Source of the DNA: Symbiodinium natans
Taxonomy: Eukaryota > Sar > Dinophyceae > Suessiales > Symbiodiniaceae
Reading direction: 5' to 3'
NCBI GenBank assembly: GCA_905221605.1
Contig: CAJNDS010002152.1
Span: forward strand, 188,001 to 252,000
Length of the DNA: 64,000 nt
The notes beneath the pieces were generated by a model, which was not told the origin of the DNA, ran no database searches, and worked only from the letters and a program-made list of their open reading frames with translations. The translations under genes were made by a program, and so were the position numbers. How positions within the stretch are numbered: the stretch's first letter is position 1; each line of letters starts with the position of its first letter. Below, piece by piece: positions 1 through 11,700 of this stretch.

Positions 1-349
1 TGTCCAGACTTCCAGCTGCCAAAACTTCCGCCAGGCTGTAACTGGCAGTTGCCACCGCCGCCGGGCACTGGCTGGCCAGCTCGAAGCTCTGACCCACCAG
101 CGCCAGCAAGTTGACCAACTGATCTTGTGCAGCAGAAGGCCCTTCCCAGAAGCCCGCATTGCGAGCTTCGAAAATTTCGCCAATGACCCCCGTCCAGTCG
201 AGAGTGGGGCCGAAGCGGTCTAGAGGGCCACATTCGTCAGCCACTGACCGGGCGAAGATTTTCTCATCGGTACAGGGCTTCGTCACCCCAAGCCCTTGGG
301 CTGCGAGTCCGAGACAAATTGCGCACAATGCCTTTCGAAGCTGAGGCAT
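1..349 (-). CDS. 5' part of an unidentified, probably secreted protein (runs off window)
   Basis: An open frame starts at the ATG at 349-347 and runs through the left edge of the window without a stop, giving about 116 codons. The N-terminus (MPQLRKALCAICLGLAAQGLG) has a short basic stretch followed by a hydrophobic core and small residues, which is the pattern of a signal peptide. The mature part is Ala/Leu/Glu-rich with several Cys (TDEKIF, DECGPLDRF, LVGQSFELASQCPAA). I do not recognise the family. The sequence shows the frame and the signal-like start. Secretion or plastid targeting through the ER is an inference. Because it continues outside the window, length and function cannot be judged. 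Confidence 0.55.
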   Translation of the reverse strand, partial: MPQLRKALCAICLGLAAQGLGVTKPCTDEKIFARSVADECGPLDRFGPTLDWTGVIGEIFEARNAGFWEGPSAAQDQLVNLLALVGQSFELASQCPAAVATASYSLAEVLAAGSLD

Positions 350-869
350 GGGAAGCGATGTGAAGCGAGCTCAATGGCATGAATCGCATCCACTTTGGGT
401 GCCAGGAAGTTAAGTCAGGAAGAGCTGACGAGGCCCCGGATCGTCCATGCCGGCCATTTGCCGCCATCGGCACATGTCTAAGGTTCCTCCAATAATCATG
501 TCAAGAACAATTAGGCGGGCTGTGATCAAGTGCATGCGCTACGTTCATGGTTGTGATGCATGCAGCACACACACACACACACACATCACACGTCGTGTTT
601 CTTGCAACTTCCAGCAGCATACAATAATGGCATGCTCAAGCCCGGGGATCTTCGTCATCATGCTTCGTGGATGTGCCCGCGCACGTGCTGGTCAATGCAA
701 CGCCCATCAGCTGACCGGCGCCTGCTCACAGGCGAAGCTACGAGCACCTTGCAGCGATAGCGGCCGATAGCGGACAAACGGCACCCAGCAATGTGACCGC
801 CAGCGCAGCATCCTGTACTTCTACTTGTTCTTGCTTCAGTGCATGCCCCACCGGGCCCCCACCCTTTCC

Positions 870-1990
870 CTGCCTTCTGCGCACGGGGCCAGCCCTGAAG
901 CTTCTCCAGCGCCTCGACGGCGGAAATGCCCGGATCCAGGGCCGGGTGGGCCACGTGGCGAAGCGACGTGTAGACATCCTGGTCCGCAAGATGCCACAAG
1001 GCTACACTCATACCCTGTCATACCCCATGCTGTCATCCAAAAGGCATGTGCGCTTTCGTTCGGAGCTGTCACACCCTGCGGCAAGTGAGGAGACCACAAA
1101 CCACGTGAGGATGCGCTCTGGGACTTCGTATAACTCGAAGATCTCGCGGGTGAAGTTCGCGTGGGCATCCAGGAACACCTGGCATGTTGCTCACTTGATT
1201 TGGGCCGCTGTGTCCGCTGTGTGATGACTATAGTCCTGAGGTTACAAGCACCATGGCCTCCCAATCTTCAGCGGTCTCCGCTGTGCGCAAGCCCGCCAGG
1301 GACTCCTGAAGACTTGGCCTCTGGGACCTCCGGCAAGGCTCCGACACTGCCCAGCTCCTTGTAGGAAAGGGCGACGATGGCAGACCGTGACTTGAAGAAG
1401 TGAAGAAAAGGGCTGCGTTGCCTTAGAGAGCTTCGACAGGGAGGGGTGTGACTCAGAGGCTGCAGCTACATGGCCTACGTCTTAGCCGCCCACTCGCATA
1501 GGAAGAACAAGTCAAGCCTCCCGTGGTCTGAGCCCACCTCAGCTAACACAACCAGCGGATGGCGCAAGAGTGTGAAAACTAAGTTGCGGCTTTAAACGGC
1601 TCCTTCCTGTAGCACCAAAGCAAGTCACGTTTCAGTCAGCCAAGTTGCCAAAACTATGTCACCATTGGGCGAGTCGGTTGCGAAGACCTGTAGCAGCATG
1701 CGGAGCACAAGCTTAGCATCATCTCGTCCACAGCCCTTGTCTGGACGAAGCAAGGCGTGGCCATCGTGGAAACAACAAAGCACCACATGGCATCATGGTA
1801 GCCGCTACTTGAACCAGAGCACCTTGGCCAAATGAGATGCCACTGTTCGGTCAAGCAGCGGCAGGCTCTGAGCCTCAGTGATGAGCTGCCCGAGCTGCAA
1901 CCGCGAAAGTACATTAACTTCACAGAACGACCTGCCATTGCCTACCAGTAAGTGCACTCGAAAGCCACATGGGAAAACAGCATTCTGCAT
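870..1990 (-). CDS. Exons of an unidentified spliced gene
   Basis: Several short stretches on the minus strand look protein-coding and are bounded by AG acceptors. These are about 1990-1805 (GFRVHLLVGNGRSF, then LLDRTVASHLAKVLWF), about 1310-1250 (after CTTCAG: ESLAGLRTAETAEDWEAM), about 1187-1100 (after GCCAG: VFLDAHANFTREIFELYEVP), and about 1011-870 (ALWHLADQDVYTSLRHVAHP). They have sensible amino-acid composition and no low complexity, and they lie in one direction at intron-sized spacings, so I read them as exons of one gene. I do not recognise the family. The exact exon joins and the ends of the gene are not determined. Confidence 0.4.
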
Positions 1991-2576
1991 AGCAGCGCAG
2001 ACAGCAGGCAGGGACAGTGCCTCTTATTCAGCTTCGCAGAGCAGGCTTCGGATAGCGTTTAGTCTTCAACGTGCTCGGAGGGTTGGGCTGTACAAAGCTC
2101 TGAGCATCATAGCAGGCAGAGGGAGGATGCGCAACGCAAGCTTTTGGGTTCAATCACCCCAAAACTACGTGAGAAGAACATTGTGTGCAATTAGCATCAA
2201 TGCGTGCACGCTCTCTCTTGCGACATTGAACTTTCAATTCAAACGCTGAGGCACGCTTAGGAACAAGCTGCCGCAAAGCAGCTGAGATCGGGGAGAAGAC
2301 GACTTCAATAGGAACGCTAAGCGTGTTAGAGCTGATGCTTTATTTCCGCCTCTCATCCTGCTCAAGTGGCCAAGTGCCCACAGATCCCGACCCAAGGGGG
2401 TGTCTGATTCAAGGTATATTCATGACATGACTTCAAGTCCTGAACACTACCTGCAGTCGGGCCCATGAACTCAGCCCCATCCGAGCAGATCCGATCAATG
2501 CCTGGCCTCAGATGGATTTAGGTATTGAGGTGGCAGGCTCCATGTGATATGATATCTGCTGGCCAATAGCCCAAAC

Positions 2577-3156
2577 TCAGCGATCAACTGTTGTCAACTG
2601 CAACTGTACCTGCCGCCCTGGTAGGAAACTGCGCCGGCTCCACTGTACTCTGTACCCGACACTACGACACGTCGAACATTTACCCAATTCTGAATCTGTC
2701 AGGCCCCAAGATTTGAATGCCACAGATGTCAGAACCGGGCACAAGTCGATGAAGGGCACACAGCAATAGATTCCTACGTCCTGTGATCAGGGCACCGGCC
2801 TGAGGCACAGTCGGACACGGCCAGCACCGGCGAGCCCGCAAACATCCGCAAACAGATGCAGCAAATGAAGTGACACTAAAGTGGCTGCAGTAGAAGTAGC
2901 AGCTGCTCGTACTGCTTCTTAATCATTATTTCTGAAGAAGGCAAAACCAAATGAGGGCGAATTACTGAGGCTGGCTCACCGGCTCTGACTCGGTGATGCG
3001 GTGAGATTTGTACAAGTGCCAAAAGACAGAATGGATCAGACTGGTCAGCTCCAAAGGAAACCACCCTTTTCCCTTTTCTGCGATTGCAAGTCTGATTTGC
3101 AGGTTCTGGAGCTGGCAGCCTGTGGCATCAATAGTGCCCTCCAAGAACTCAAGCAT
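2577..3156 (-). CDS. Candidate exons, unidentified gene
   Basis: The best exon-like stretch is 3156-2970, reading MLEFLEGTIDATGCQLQNLQ and then an amphipathic stretch with WFPLELTSLIH and VFWHLYKSH. A weaker one is 2759-2680 (PFIDLCPVLTSVAFKSWGL). Composition suggests real protein, and the first lies just downstream of the more convincing exon at 3425-3291, so they may belong to the same gene. No family is recognised. The interval 1990-2577 shows no convincing exon. Confidence 0.3.
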
Positions 3157-3290
3157 TGAGCAGGTCAGACAGCACTCGTCGTCTTCAAAGGGTTTATTTA
3201 ACCTGCTGCAGCTCCAGTCTCGAGTGATGTGGGTTTCACCTTAGGAAGGGTGAACCTCTTCATGCTGCACAGTCACATGTTCAGAGGCGC

Positions 3291-3425
3291 TTACCCACGG
3301 ATGCGCGTTGACCATGACACTTTGTCATCCTCTCCAAGTGATCTGGCAAGTGACTGCTCGAGGCCCTTGAAGGGATCCTCTTTGTCTCCCTTGCCGCACT
3401 GCTCGTGCATTCTCTTGGCGTCCTC
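3291..3425 (-). CDS. Exon of an unidentified gene (charged, acidic/basic)
   Basis: After an AG acceptor at 3427-3426 the minus strand reads [20 protein letters not shown] and then [19 protein letters not shown], ending in STRIRG. The frame then meets either TAA or, more likely, a canonical donor (GG|GTAAGCG). The block is hydrophilic and charged without being repetitive, as expected of a genuine exon. Upstream in the gene is a long (GT)n intron, followed by the exon-like frame at 4576-4415. The family is not recognised. Confidence 0.5.
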   Translation of the reverse strand, partial: EDAKRMHEQCGKGDKEDPFKGLEQSLARSLGEDDKVSWSTRIRG

Positions 3426-3488
3426 CTACGAGCGGCACACTGATGGCAATTGCCATGACGTTGACGCTCGGAGAACCACCACAGGCGC

Positions 3489-3617
3489 ACACGCACACAC
3501 GCACACACGCACACACGCACACACGCACACACGCACAGACGCACAGACGCACACACGCACAGACGCACAGACGCACAGACGCACAGACGCACAGACGCAC
3601 ACACGCACACGCGCACA

Positions 3618-3705
<88 letters not shown>

Positions 3706-3740
3706 CGCACAGACGCACAGACGCACACACACACACACAC
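3489..3740. repeat. Compound (CA)n / (CACACG) / (CAGACG) microsatellite
   Basis: About 250 bp of CA dinucleotides with interspersed CG and CAGACG units. All frames are open here (His-Thr or Cys-Val repeats) and none is a gene. It lies between two exon-like stretches of a minus-strand gene, so on the sense strand it is probably an intronic (GT)n tract. Confidence 0.95.
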
Positions 3741-4007
3741 TTACTTGAGTTGGAGTCAAGTTGACAAGAAAATGTGCAGAACGGAGCGGAACATCTCAAA
3801 GCAGGTACGTAGGGGTGGCGTCCCACCCCTATATCACGGGTCAGGATGGGGGTCTTCATTGGCACCTGCCCCATTCCTTTCCCCAGGTGCCCCCTGCTGA
3901 GAAGAACTTGCGAATCGGAAAACACGCGTTCAAAATTTGGAACACGCACCGAAGCTTGTCACAACACGGCATTGATCAAACATCTGCTTCCCTTGGTCCC
4001 AGGGCAT

Positions 4008-4390
<383 letters not shown>

Positions 4391-4414
4391 ATGCAGGCAC
4401 AGAGACTGCGGCAC

Positions 4415-4576
4415 TCAAGCCATGTCCTGCACGGCGCGCATCATCTGCCTTGGCAACCGACAGGTTGTTTGCGCAACCAAGATTTCTGGTCGAGCTACAT
4501 CGTCGTGCGGGGGAAGTCGCTCGCGCTGCTGCTCAGGTGTTAGAGCGGCGACCTGTGCAATGGCAGCAGAAACCAT
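4415..4576 (-). CDS. Exon-like frame, unidentified (53 codons)
   Basis: From the ATG at 4576-4574 the minus strand reads MVSAAIAQVAALTPEQQRER, continues through LPPHDDVARPEILVAQTTC and RLPRQMMRAVQDMA, and stops at 4417-4415. The composition is protein-like and the frame ends just before the (CA)n array. It may be the first exon of the gene that continues at 3425-3291, or a short separate protein. No family is recognised. Confidence 0.4.
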   Translation of the reverse strand: MVSAAIAQVAALTPEQQRERLPPHDDVARPEILVAQTTCRLPRQMMRAVQDMA

Positions 4577-4789
4577 CGCAAATCCTTTTTTGAATATGAA
4601 TACTGCCTGAATGATTCTGAATACGAATACTGACAGCCCAAGTCCTGGGCTGTACTCTGTGTTGGGGCAGCAAAAGCTGCAGCTACTTTGTCGGGCAGCT
4701 GGACCCCAGCTGTGCCATCCGAATGACCTGCGGTTTGTTTCTGATTCTCGCACAGGACGTCTTGGAACTACAAGCACGGCCTGGGCAAT

Positions 4790-4847
4790 CCCTAAACCCA
4801 AGCCCTAAGCCCTAAGCCCTAAACCCTAAACCCTAAACCCTAAACCT
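4790..4847. repeat. Interstitial telomere-like CCCTAAA/CCCTAAG tract
   Basis: About eight 7-bp units, CCCTAAA or CCCTAAG, on the plus strand. They match the plant-type telomere repeat but lie far from any chromosome end visible here. Confidence 0.9.
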
Positions 4848-4954
4848 TTTCCTGCCAAGCGGCTGACAGGTCCCGAAGCACCAGTCAAGGGATCGAAGCT
4901 GCTGAGTAAGTCCTCAACCCAGACACCCCAAAAGACCTATCCGACATCCAACAA

Positions 4955-5112
4955 ACTGGTATAATAGTATTATAGTACAATAGTATAATGGTATAATAGT
5001 ATAATAGTATAATAGTATAATAGTATGATGGTAGAATAGTATGATAGTATAATGGTGTAATAGTATAACAGTATAATAGTATAATTGTATAATCATACAA
5101 TTAATAGTACCA
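4955..5112. repeat. AT-rich TATAATAGTA minisatellite
   Basis: About 150 bp built from 10-bp units close to TATAATAGTA, with G/A variants. It lies downstream of the PPR gene stop. The frames inside it translate as Tyr/Ile/Thr repeats and are not genes. The same repeat type recurs at 13677-13790 and 60200-60580. Confidence 0.9.
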
Positions 5113-5190
5113 TACAGCACCCGAATGAAAAGTGCCTCTTTTGCGCCAGGGTTTCTACGCTGCTGCGCAGCACAAGCAGCGCCAAGCGCT

Positions 5191-7347
5191 TCAGGAGAGA
5201 CTCAAGTCCCCAAACGGGATCCGGGATGCAAATGCTCCTAAATCAAACAATAGCTCTGCAGTAAGCCGCCGCTGGTCAGCAATTTCACAGGCACTGATCG
5301 CGGCACTGATGCCAGTCGCATCCCTTTGCACTGTCGCCAACTCCATGCCTTCAAGAAGGGCCAAGGATTGTTGCCACTCAGTGCACACGGAGCAAGCCCC
5401 AATACCGCTGTTGTAGACCATATGGTTGGCCGGCACCCGGTTTTCGCCGAGCTGGGAAAGAAGCCCCAAAGCTTGTCTCCATTCCTTGCCCCTTTCGCAA
5501 GCGGAGATGGCTGCGCTGTAGGTGACAACGCTGTACAAATCTTCCGCCTGAAACTCAGCGAAAAGCAGGAGGGCAGCTTGCCAGCGCCCTCCCTTGTCAC
5601 AGGCACTGATAGCAGCCGAGGCTGTAACAACCGTGCGTCGCACCCGCTGTGCCGTAAGCTCACGGAGTAAACATAAGGCCCGCTCCCAGCAACCGGCCTT
5701 CTCACATGCGCTAATAGCTGCATTGTATGACAGTGCGGTCGGGCGCATGAGGTGAGCGGCGAGGCTTTCAAGCAGTGCCACGCCTTGCTGCCAACGGGCA
5801 CTTTTCTCGCATGCACTGATTGCTGCATTGAAACTGGTCAAATCAGCCTGCCACAAGCGTTCATGACGGTGGCACTACAAACTACACGAAAAAAACCGCC
5901 CTAGCTCACCCTGAGCCTACCAGATTCACACGTGCCATGTCCAAAAGCAAGAACCAAAAGTGGCCAGAAATGGAACAACTCCCAGGCTATGTGCTCTGAA
6001 ACTCTACTCCAAAAGCCTAAGCTTGAAAGTAAAACGATCAAAATCAGCCTCCAGCTCCAAGACATGCAGCTGCGAGAGCAACGCCAAAGCTTCTTGCCAT
6101 CTTCGGCCTTTCTCGAAGGCGCTGATCACGGCATTCAGGGATATGATGTCTGACTCCAGGCTCTCTGCCACCGCCTGATGAAACACCGCCAGTGCCTTCT
6201 GCCACTGCGTGGCCTTACCACAAGCACTGATCGTAGCGTTAACGGTGATCACATTGATTTGCAACTTCTGTCGTTTCATGCCATGTAATAGACACACCGC
6301 TTCGCGCCATCTTCCCACCGTCTCGCAGCACTTGATAGCTGCCCCATACGTGATGAGGCTAGGTCTGAGTCGATGCTGCTGGAGGTCGCCAAGGATGTGC
6401 AGGCCTAGTTGCCACTGCTCGCCCTTGTCGGCTGCCAAGATTGCTGCAGACTTGAGCGCCACTGTCTGCGAATCATCTTCTACCTCTGCGCCTGTCAGAA
6501 TCGAAACTGCATGCTGCCACTGCCTGCGCTCTCCCAAAAACGCACCTGCGGTGTGTAGAATTCCCGTGCGCTGACCCAGGCCATCTTGCAAGATACTTTG
6601 CTGCAGCGCAAAGACCACCATCAGCTGTTCCCATTTCTTGCCGATCTCCCAGGCAGTAACAACTGCTTCAACTTTACAAGCATCAAAATCAGGAACTCCT
6701 CCTTGCCACTCCAGCTGCGATATCATGCACAGCATTTGCCGCCACTTCTTCTGCCCTTGCGCTGCCGCAATTGCTGACTTGTACAGCACACAATCGGCCT
6801 GCAGCTTTTCGTCCACCAGGTGATGAAGCATTTGCAAGGCAAGCTGCCACTTCCCGGCTTCGCTGCATGCCTCAATAGCTGAACTGTAGGCCACAACATC
6901 CAGCTGTAGCCGGACAAGAGACATATGCCGTAACAAAAGAAGGGCCTGCTGCCACTGCGAAGCTGATTGGCATGAGCTAAGAGCGCTGGAGTAGATGACA
7001 ATGTCCAGCTGCATGTGGCTTGACTGCGCGCTGCAGAGCAAGGAGATTGCCTGCTGCCACTGGCCACCTCGTCTGCATGCATTGATGGCAGTGCTACATA
7101 GTATCAGGTCTGCCACCAATCGCGTGTCTGTCAGGTCATCCATGAGTTGCAGAGCAGCTGCCCAGTGATGCCCCCGTGCACATGCAGTCAAAGCCATGCT
7201 GTAAAGTTTCACATCTGCCTGCTTTTCGTCCCGCAGCCTTTGAAGTACGGACACCGCCTCTTGCCACGTAGCGAGCCTTGCACAAGCTTTCAGCCTGCTC
7301 ATATACCGTCCAACCGAGCCACATTGCTTACTCGAGCGCTTCGCCAT
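5191..7347 (-). CDS. Pentatricopeptide repeat (PPR) protein, two exons
   Basis: Exon 1 is 7347-6049 (ATG at 7347) and exon 2 is 5847-5191. Joined in phase 0 they give about 651 residues. The protein is a run of about 17 degenerate helix-turn-helix units of roughly 35 residues with the dinoflagellate PPR signature: Y/F-N-A-A-I-S-A-C, then W-Q-x-A-L-x-L-L (for example YSSAIEACSEAGKWQLALQM, NATISACGKATQWQKALAVF, YNAAISACEKAGCWERALCL). PPR proteins bind single-stranded RNA and act mainly in plastids and mitochondria on organellar transcripts. Organelle targeting is assumed from the family and is not shown by a clear transit peptide here. The intron starts with GC and has a direct repeat of AGGCTGATTT(T)GA at both ends. 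The join restores the repeat unit (LELEAD + LTSFNAAISACEKS), which supports it. A further 3' exon cannot be excluded. Confidence 0.9.
5848..6048 (-). other. PPR-gene intron with terminal direct repeats (GC donor)
   Basis: About 201 bp. The donor side reads GAG|GCTGATTTTGA and the acceptor side reads GGCAG|GCTGATTTGA, so the 5' intron end duplicates the start of exon 2. Keeping phase 0 across the join gives ...LEAD-LTSFNAA.... Terminal direct repeats and non-GT donors are typical of dinoflagellate introns and of introner-like insertions. Confidence 0.75.
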
Positions 7348-7357
7348 GTACGTCCTG

Positions 7358-8300
7358 CCCTCCCCAGCCGGCAGTCAAATCTAGCATCTCTCCGTGACAG
7401 CCAGCTGCTCCTGCGCAAGGCTCGCCTGTACAAGGAGGCCGAGCCTATGCAATAAAACTTCACGTCATTGAGGCAAGTCACCTCTGAGACAGGTGAGCCA
7501 TGAGCAACACCTGTCTCTACGGACTACAGGCTACAACCAATTTCTGGATCCACAAAAGCTGGCGTCAATGGCGTCTAGCGAGTACCTAATGGACCCGAAC
7601 AAGCTCTTGGGCCACCTGCAGACAGAGGCCACAGTCAAATGCATGTTGGCCCTGTCCTCAGCCTCGCGCTGCGTCGCCTTGTCTCCATGGACTGGGCTTT
7701 TCGGATCGAAGCACATGAGGTCCTTGGTCCGACTTGGTCCCTGCCCTATGCCCTACATGTGCACGGTACCTGCAAAAGCATGTCGCAGCGTGGAGCCGAG
7801 AGCCCTACCTGGGCCATGGCTACCACCAGACTACAGGCGAAGGGACTTCTGCTTTTGACAGCTGACGCGGCTGCTGCGAATTCGGCATGCTAAACATGCT
7901 AAACGCGAAAGCTCTCTCCGTACCTTTCCTCCGCATACAACCTGGCAAGGATTCGCGGTGAGGTCGGCACGTCTTGCGTGGTGTGCCTGGGCATAAAGTC
8001 TCCAAGCCTGTAACAGCCCTTGAAAGTCTGGCACCATCTTAGGAGAATTGAGAGCATGGCCACCCATAAAGCTTGGTGAAGACGAAGTTTGGTGTCTTTC
8101 GACGGCTTCGCAAAGATGCCTCAATGTGCCAAGTCCCATCCATGGTGCTTTGAATGAGCTCTGCCTGTTTGTCGGCTGGACACGCTACAAAAGTAGGTGT
8201 GCCAAGCGACCAGCGAGAACTCCAAGACTTCTTCGGAAAGAAGCCTGCTGCCAGCACACCTTGCACGAGGAGCACCAGAGTCACTCGTCACTAGCTGCTT
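7358..8300 (-). other. Intergenic stretch with weak exon candidates
   Basis: Between the PPR gene and the monooxygenase gene only two weak minus-strand candidates are visible. One is about 8255-8080 (PTFVACPADKQAELIQSTMD then GTWHIEAS) and the other about 8040-7930 (KMVPDFQGLLQAWRLYAQAH). They may be exons of a short gene or relics. No family is recognised. No tRNA or repeat was seen in 7358-7830. Confidence 0.25.
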
Positions 8301-8744
8301 ATTTGGAGCTTCATTGGGTGCCTATAAATGGGGTTCAAAGCACCCCAAGCAAGGTCATAACTCCAAGTATGTGTTATGTGATGATTGTGATGTTTCCTCA
8401 GGGGGCCAGGCAGGCCTGGGGCACAGAGTCGAGGCCTGCCGCCGAAGGCGTGCACAAGGCGAATGCCTGGCCATCTGCCAGAAGGTCGATCACCCTTTTT
8501 TGGATTGAGTTACCTGGGAAGTGGGGGGCTTTCTATAACTATGGTGCAGATTCTGCATTTCTTTTATGCTGAGCCGGTGCTCAACAAGAAGCGCGGATAA
8601 AGGATACCGCGAATCGTTCGCGGGCCAGCCGTGGATCTAGACTGGGCTGGTGAAAACGGGGGGCATCCTGCCGAAACTATCCTGTACAGACTTTGTCGAG
8701 AAGGATGCTGAAGCAAATGCCGAGAATTCATTCTTCCGGCCATC

Positions 8745-11700
8745 TCACAAACTGTTCTTCTCAATCTCCGTCTCAAACTCCTGCTGTGTCGGGAAGACTC
8801 CAAAGTACAGGTCCCGATCTCGACGGATTTCCTGATCAGTCAGCAAGATGCGACCATTCAACCATTCAAGATCGAGGCATTCTGATAGCAAATTTGCAAG
8901 GAGCTTCAATGATTTTTGGAAGTTTCAGGTGTGTCTTTGGACGACTGACGGCCAAGATCTGCCCGAGGATCTGAGAAGGAGGTCAAACACGTGGTCAGCA
9001 GTGTCTGCAGCGGGGGCTCCGCCAGCCCCAGCTTGCTCAAAAGCGTCCCTGCAAAAGAGGCCTCGGGTATGAATCCTACGACTCCGACGAGAAAGAGAAA
9101 AACGAGCCCAAGATGTTTCCAGTACTGCCGGAAACAAGGCGCAGCCCCGTAGAGGGCACGCCGCAACGGCCCAGCCGCCTCTCCGGGGCCCAATGACAGG
9201 TCCAGCAGGGCATGCCCCTCCGGTACCTGCGGAACAAGGCCGAGGCTCAAGCCTGCGAGAGTTCAGCATAGGCTTCAGCACCTGCTTCTTGGAGTAGAGG
9301 ACTAGAGCCTCCGGTACGCTGCGACCGGCATCGGCAACTTCTTTCCTTAGCAGCCGGCGACGGCACAGAAAGTGCAGACATTGTCAAATTCAAAGTCAGC
9401 TTGGCAGGAGGCTGTAGAACTTCTGCCAAGACGACCGCATCCTCCAAAACTCAACATGTTGAAGAAAGTCGACACCCTTGGCCACACTTCCCTCGCATCT
9501 TACAGCTCATATCCAGATGGTATCAATGGGCTGTCCTGCAAGGCAGAATTGCAGCCCTGTCCGCTGGCACCCCCTGTGGAGTGGGCGGCATCGCCCAAGA
9601 GCACGGCCCCTTGGGGGGGGGGGGGGGGGGTACACAAAATGCAGGGATGGGGCTTTGAGTCGGAGAGTAGCGCAAGGAATGGGGCTTTTGGAATGCTCTT
9701 GGAGTTCAACTGGCCGTTCGCTAGCATGCGCCAGCCCACTTCGAGGTGGCCGAGCGACTCCCGAACGAGTAGGTGTTGCACTTGACCGTTGAGGCCCGCG
9801 AGGCCTTCGAGCATGCGGATTTGCGCCACCAACAGGCTTAGGCTTCAGGGACAAGTTGAGGGTTTTGTGACTGCAGCTTCGTAAATTCAAACAGGGCATC
9901 CCCGCGCACAAATTCTGCCTTCTGTGACACGAACTGCTTGCCAGACTCTTCATCCATGGCATCCTTTGTGGCGGGCCCTTATGCCACCCTCGTCGTGTTA
10001 TCACAAAACAAGGGTTGCCAACAGCCAAGCGGCCCCGATGAGAGGGAAATAAGCTGCCAATGTCTTCTGTGCCTGGTTGAGCTGGGACGAGCTAGGCACC
10101 CTGACTTGCAACAGAGTGATTATAGTGTGTTTGGGACCGGAGGAAGAGGAGCACCCAGAAGCACACATAACGCATAAGGGCTCAACAAGGGCAGACCATC
10201 ACCCCGGACCTCTTCAGGGTCAGCGAGGTCTCCGAGGCTCGGTTCCATCTTCTCTTTCTCCTCTTTGGCCTCTCGCCAGTTGATGAGGGCACAGCCTCCG
10301 CCTGACAAAGACCCAAGCTTTCTCACTAAGTCTGCAGGACAGTACTCAGTACCTCTTTTGCCAGCTCTCGGGAACTGAACACAAGGCCCACAAAAGACCG
10401 GGTCGTGTTTGCTCCAAGCACATGATGAGTGGACATGTTGGAGGGCATAGGACCTTCCATCCTTCCCTTTCACAGATGCAGTGCTTCATTGATCTACAAG
10501 GAGCGGGCGATGGGCCTAGCGGAGCTTGCTGCAGCTTGGCGATAGTGGGAGATAGCACATGATCTCATGGCAGCCACGTGGCGTGCTGTGGGCTCCACGA
10601 ACGCAGAGGTCCCGCCCTTGCCCGGGATGGCATGCACGGCAGTCGGATCCAACTTCTCGGGCATCCTCGGTCTCTCTGGTCTCTGGTCCCATTCGGCTTC
10701 AAGGAATCGAGCTGCTTTGACAGCTGAGGCGCTGTGGAAATCGCAGCACCTTCAGACTGCCCGGCAGCTGCGTCTGCTCGACCTTGCCCATGGCATGGTT
10801 CAGGTTGGTTTTTTGAGCATGGGACTACGTAGGTCAGAGAGTGTCTTGTTGCAGCCGCACACAGACTCACAGATCCGTTCATTGCCTATGAAATATTCAT
10901 GTCTGCGAGGGCGACGCATAAGCACCCCACGCTTATCCACCGCCGGCACGCTCCCATGCACCCCGGCAACTGAAAACGCCGAACGACCTTGACCAACCTG
11001 AACGCCCCATATTCCCCTCGTCACGCGAAGCCGCCCATCTCTCCCACTCTCTGTCCCCCCCCCCGGCTCTCTCAAACAAACGCACAGGCCAATGGCGAAG
11101 GGAACCCGGGTGCCATCCCCCGGTCTTCCAACCCAATCAAAGCAACAAGCTCAGCACTGGTGTGTGAAGCCAACCGTCTAAAACATACTCCCGTTAGAAC
11201 CTTGATAAAAACATTCCCAATGTCCTCTTGGGTTTTATATACACAAAATTAAAAAAGTAACTCCCAAGGGGTCATGGTAAAGCCCCTGAAACTTTGGAGC
11301 TCGCGGCCTTGAAGCCAGGACAGGCACTGTCGATGCTGGCTCGGACTGCCTTTGGCCAGGAGGGCGCTGGTGGCATGCACATGCGCATGCGCATGCACAT
11401 GCACATGCACATGCACATGCACATGCACATGCACATGCACATGGACGCACATCACGCGTGGCTCGAGGAACATCTAGTCTAGTGTCACCAGCCAAAGCGA
11501 GGCGACGGGGATTTCAAGAAGCTGTCCTGGCATGTCCTGGCCAAGGTGCTGAATTCACACCGTCACAACCTGCAATCACGTCCACTGGGGCCAACTCCTC
11601 GACCTTGTCCCCGGACTGCAGTACTGCCGAACCTCTTGTGGGGCAAGAAACATCCTGCACAACAGACCTTGCAGCCTCACCGAAGGAAGGGGTAAGGGAA

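Noticed and set aside
4885-5120. Tyr/Ile/Thr-repeat frames
   Set aside because: Translate the TATAATAGTA minisatellite.
11294-11495. Met-His and Ala-Cys repeat frames
   Set aside because: Translate the (ACATGC)n microsatellite in an intron of the monooxygenase gene.
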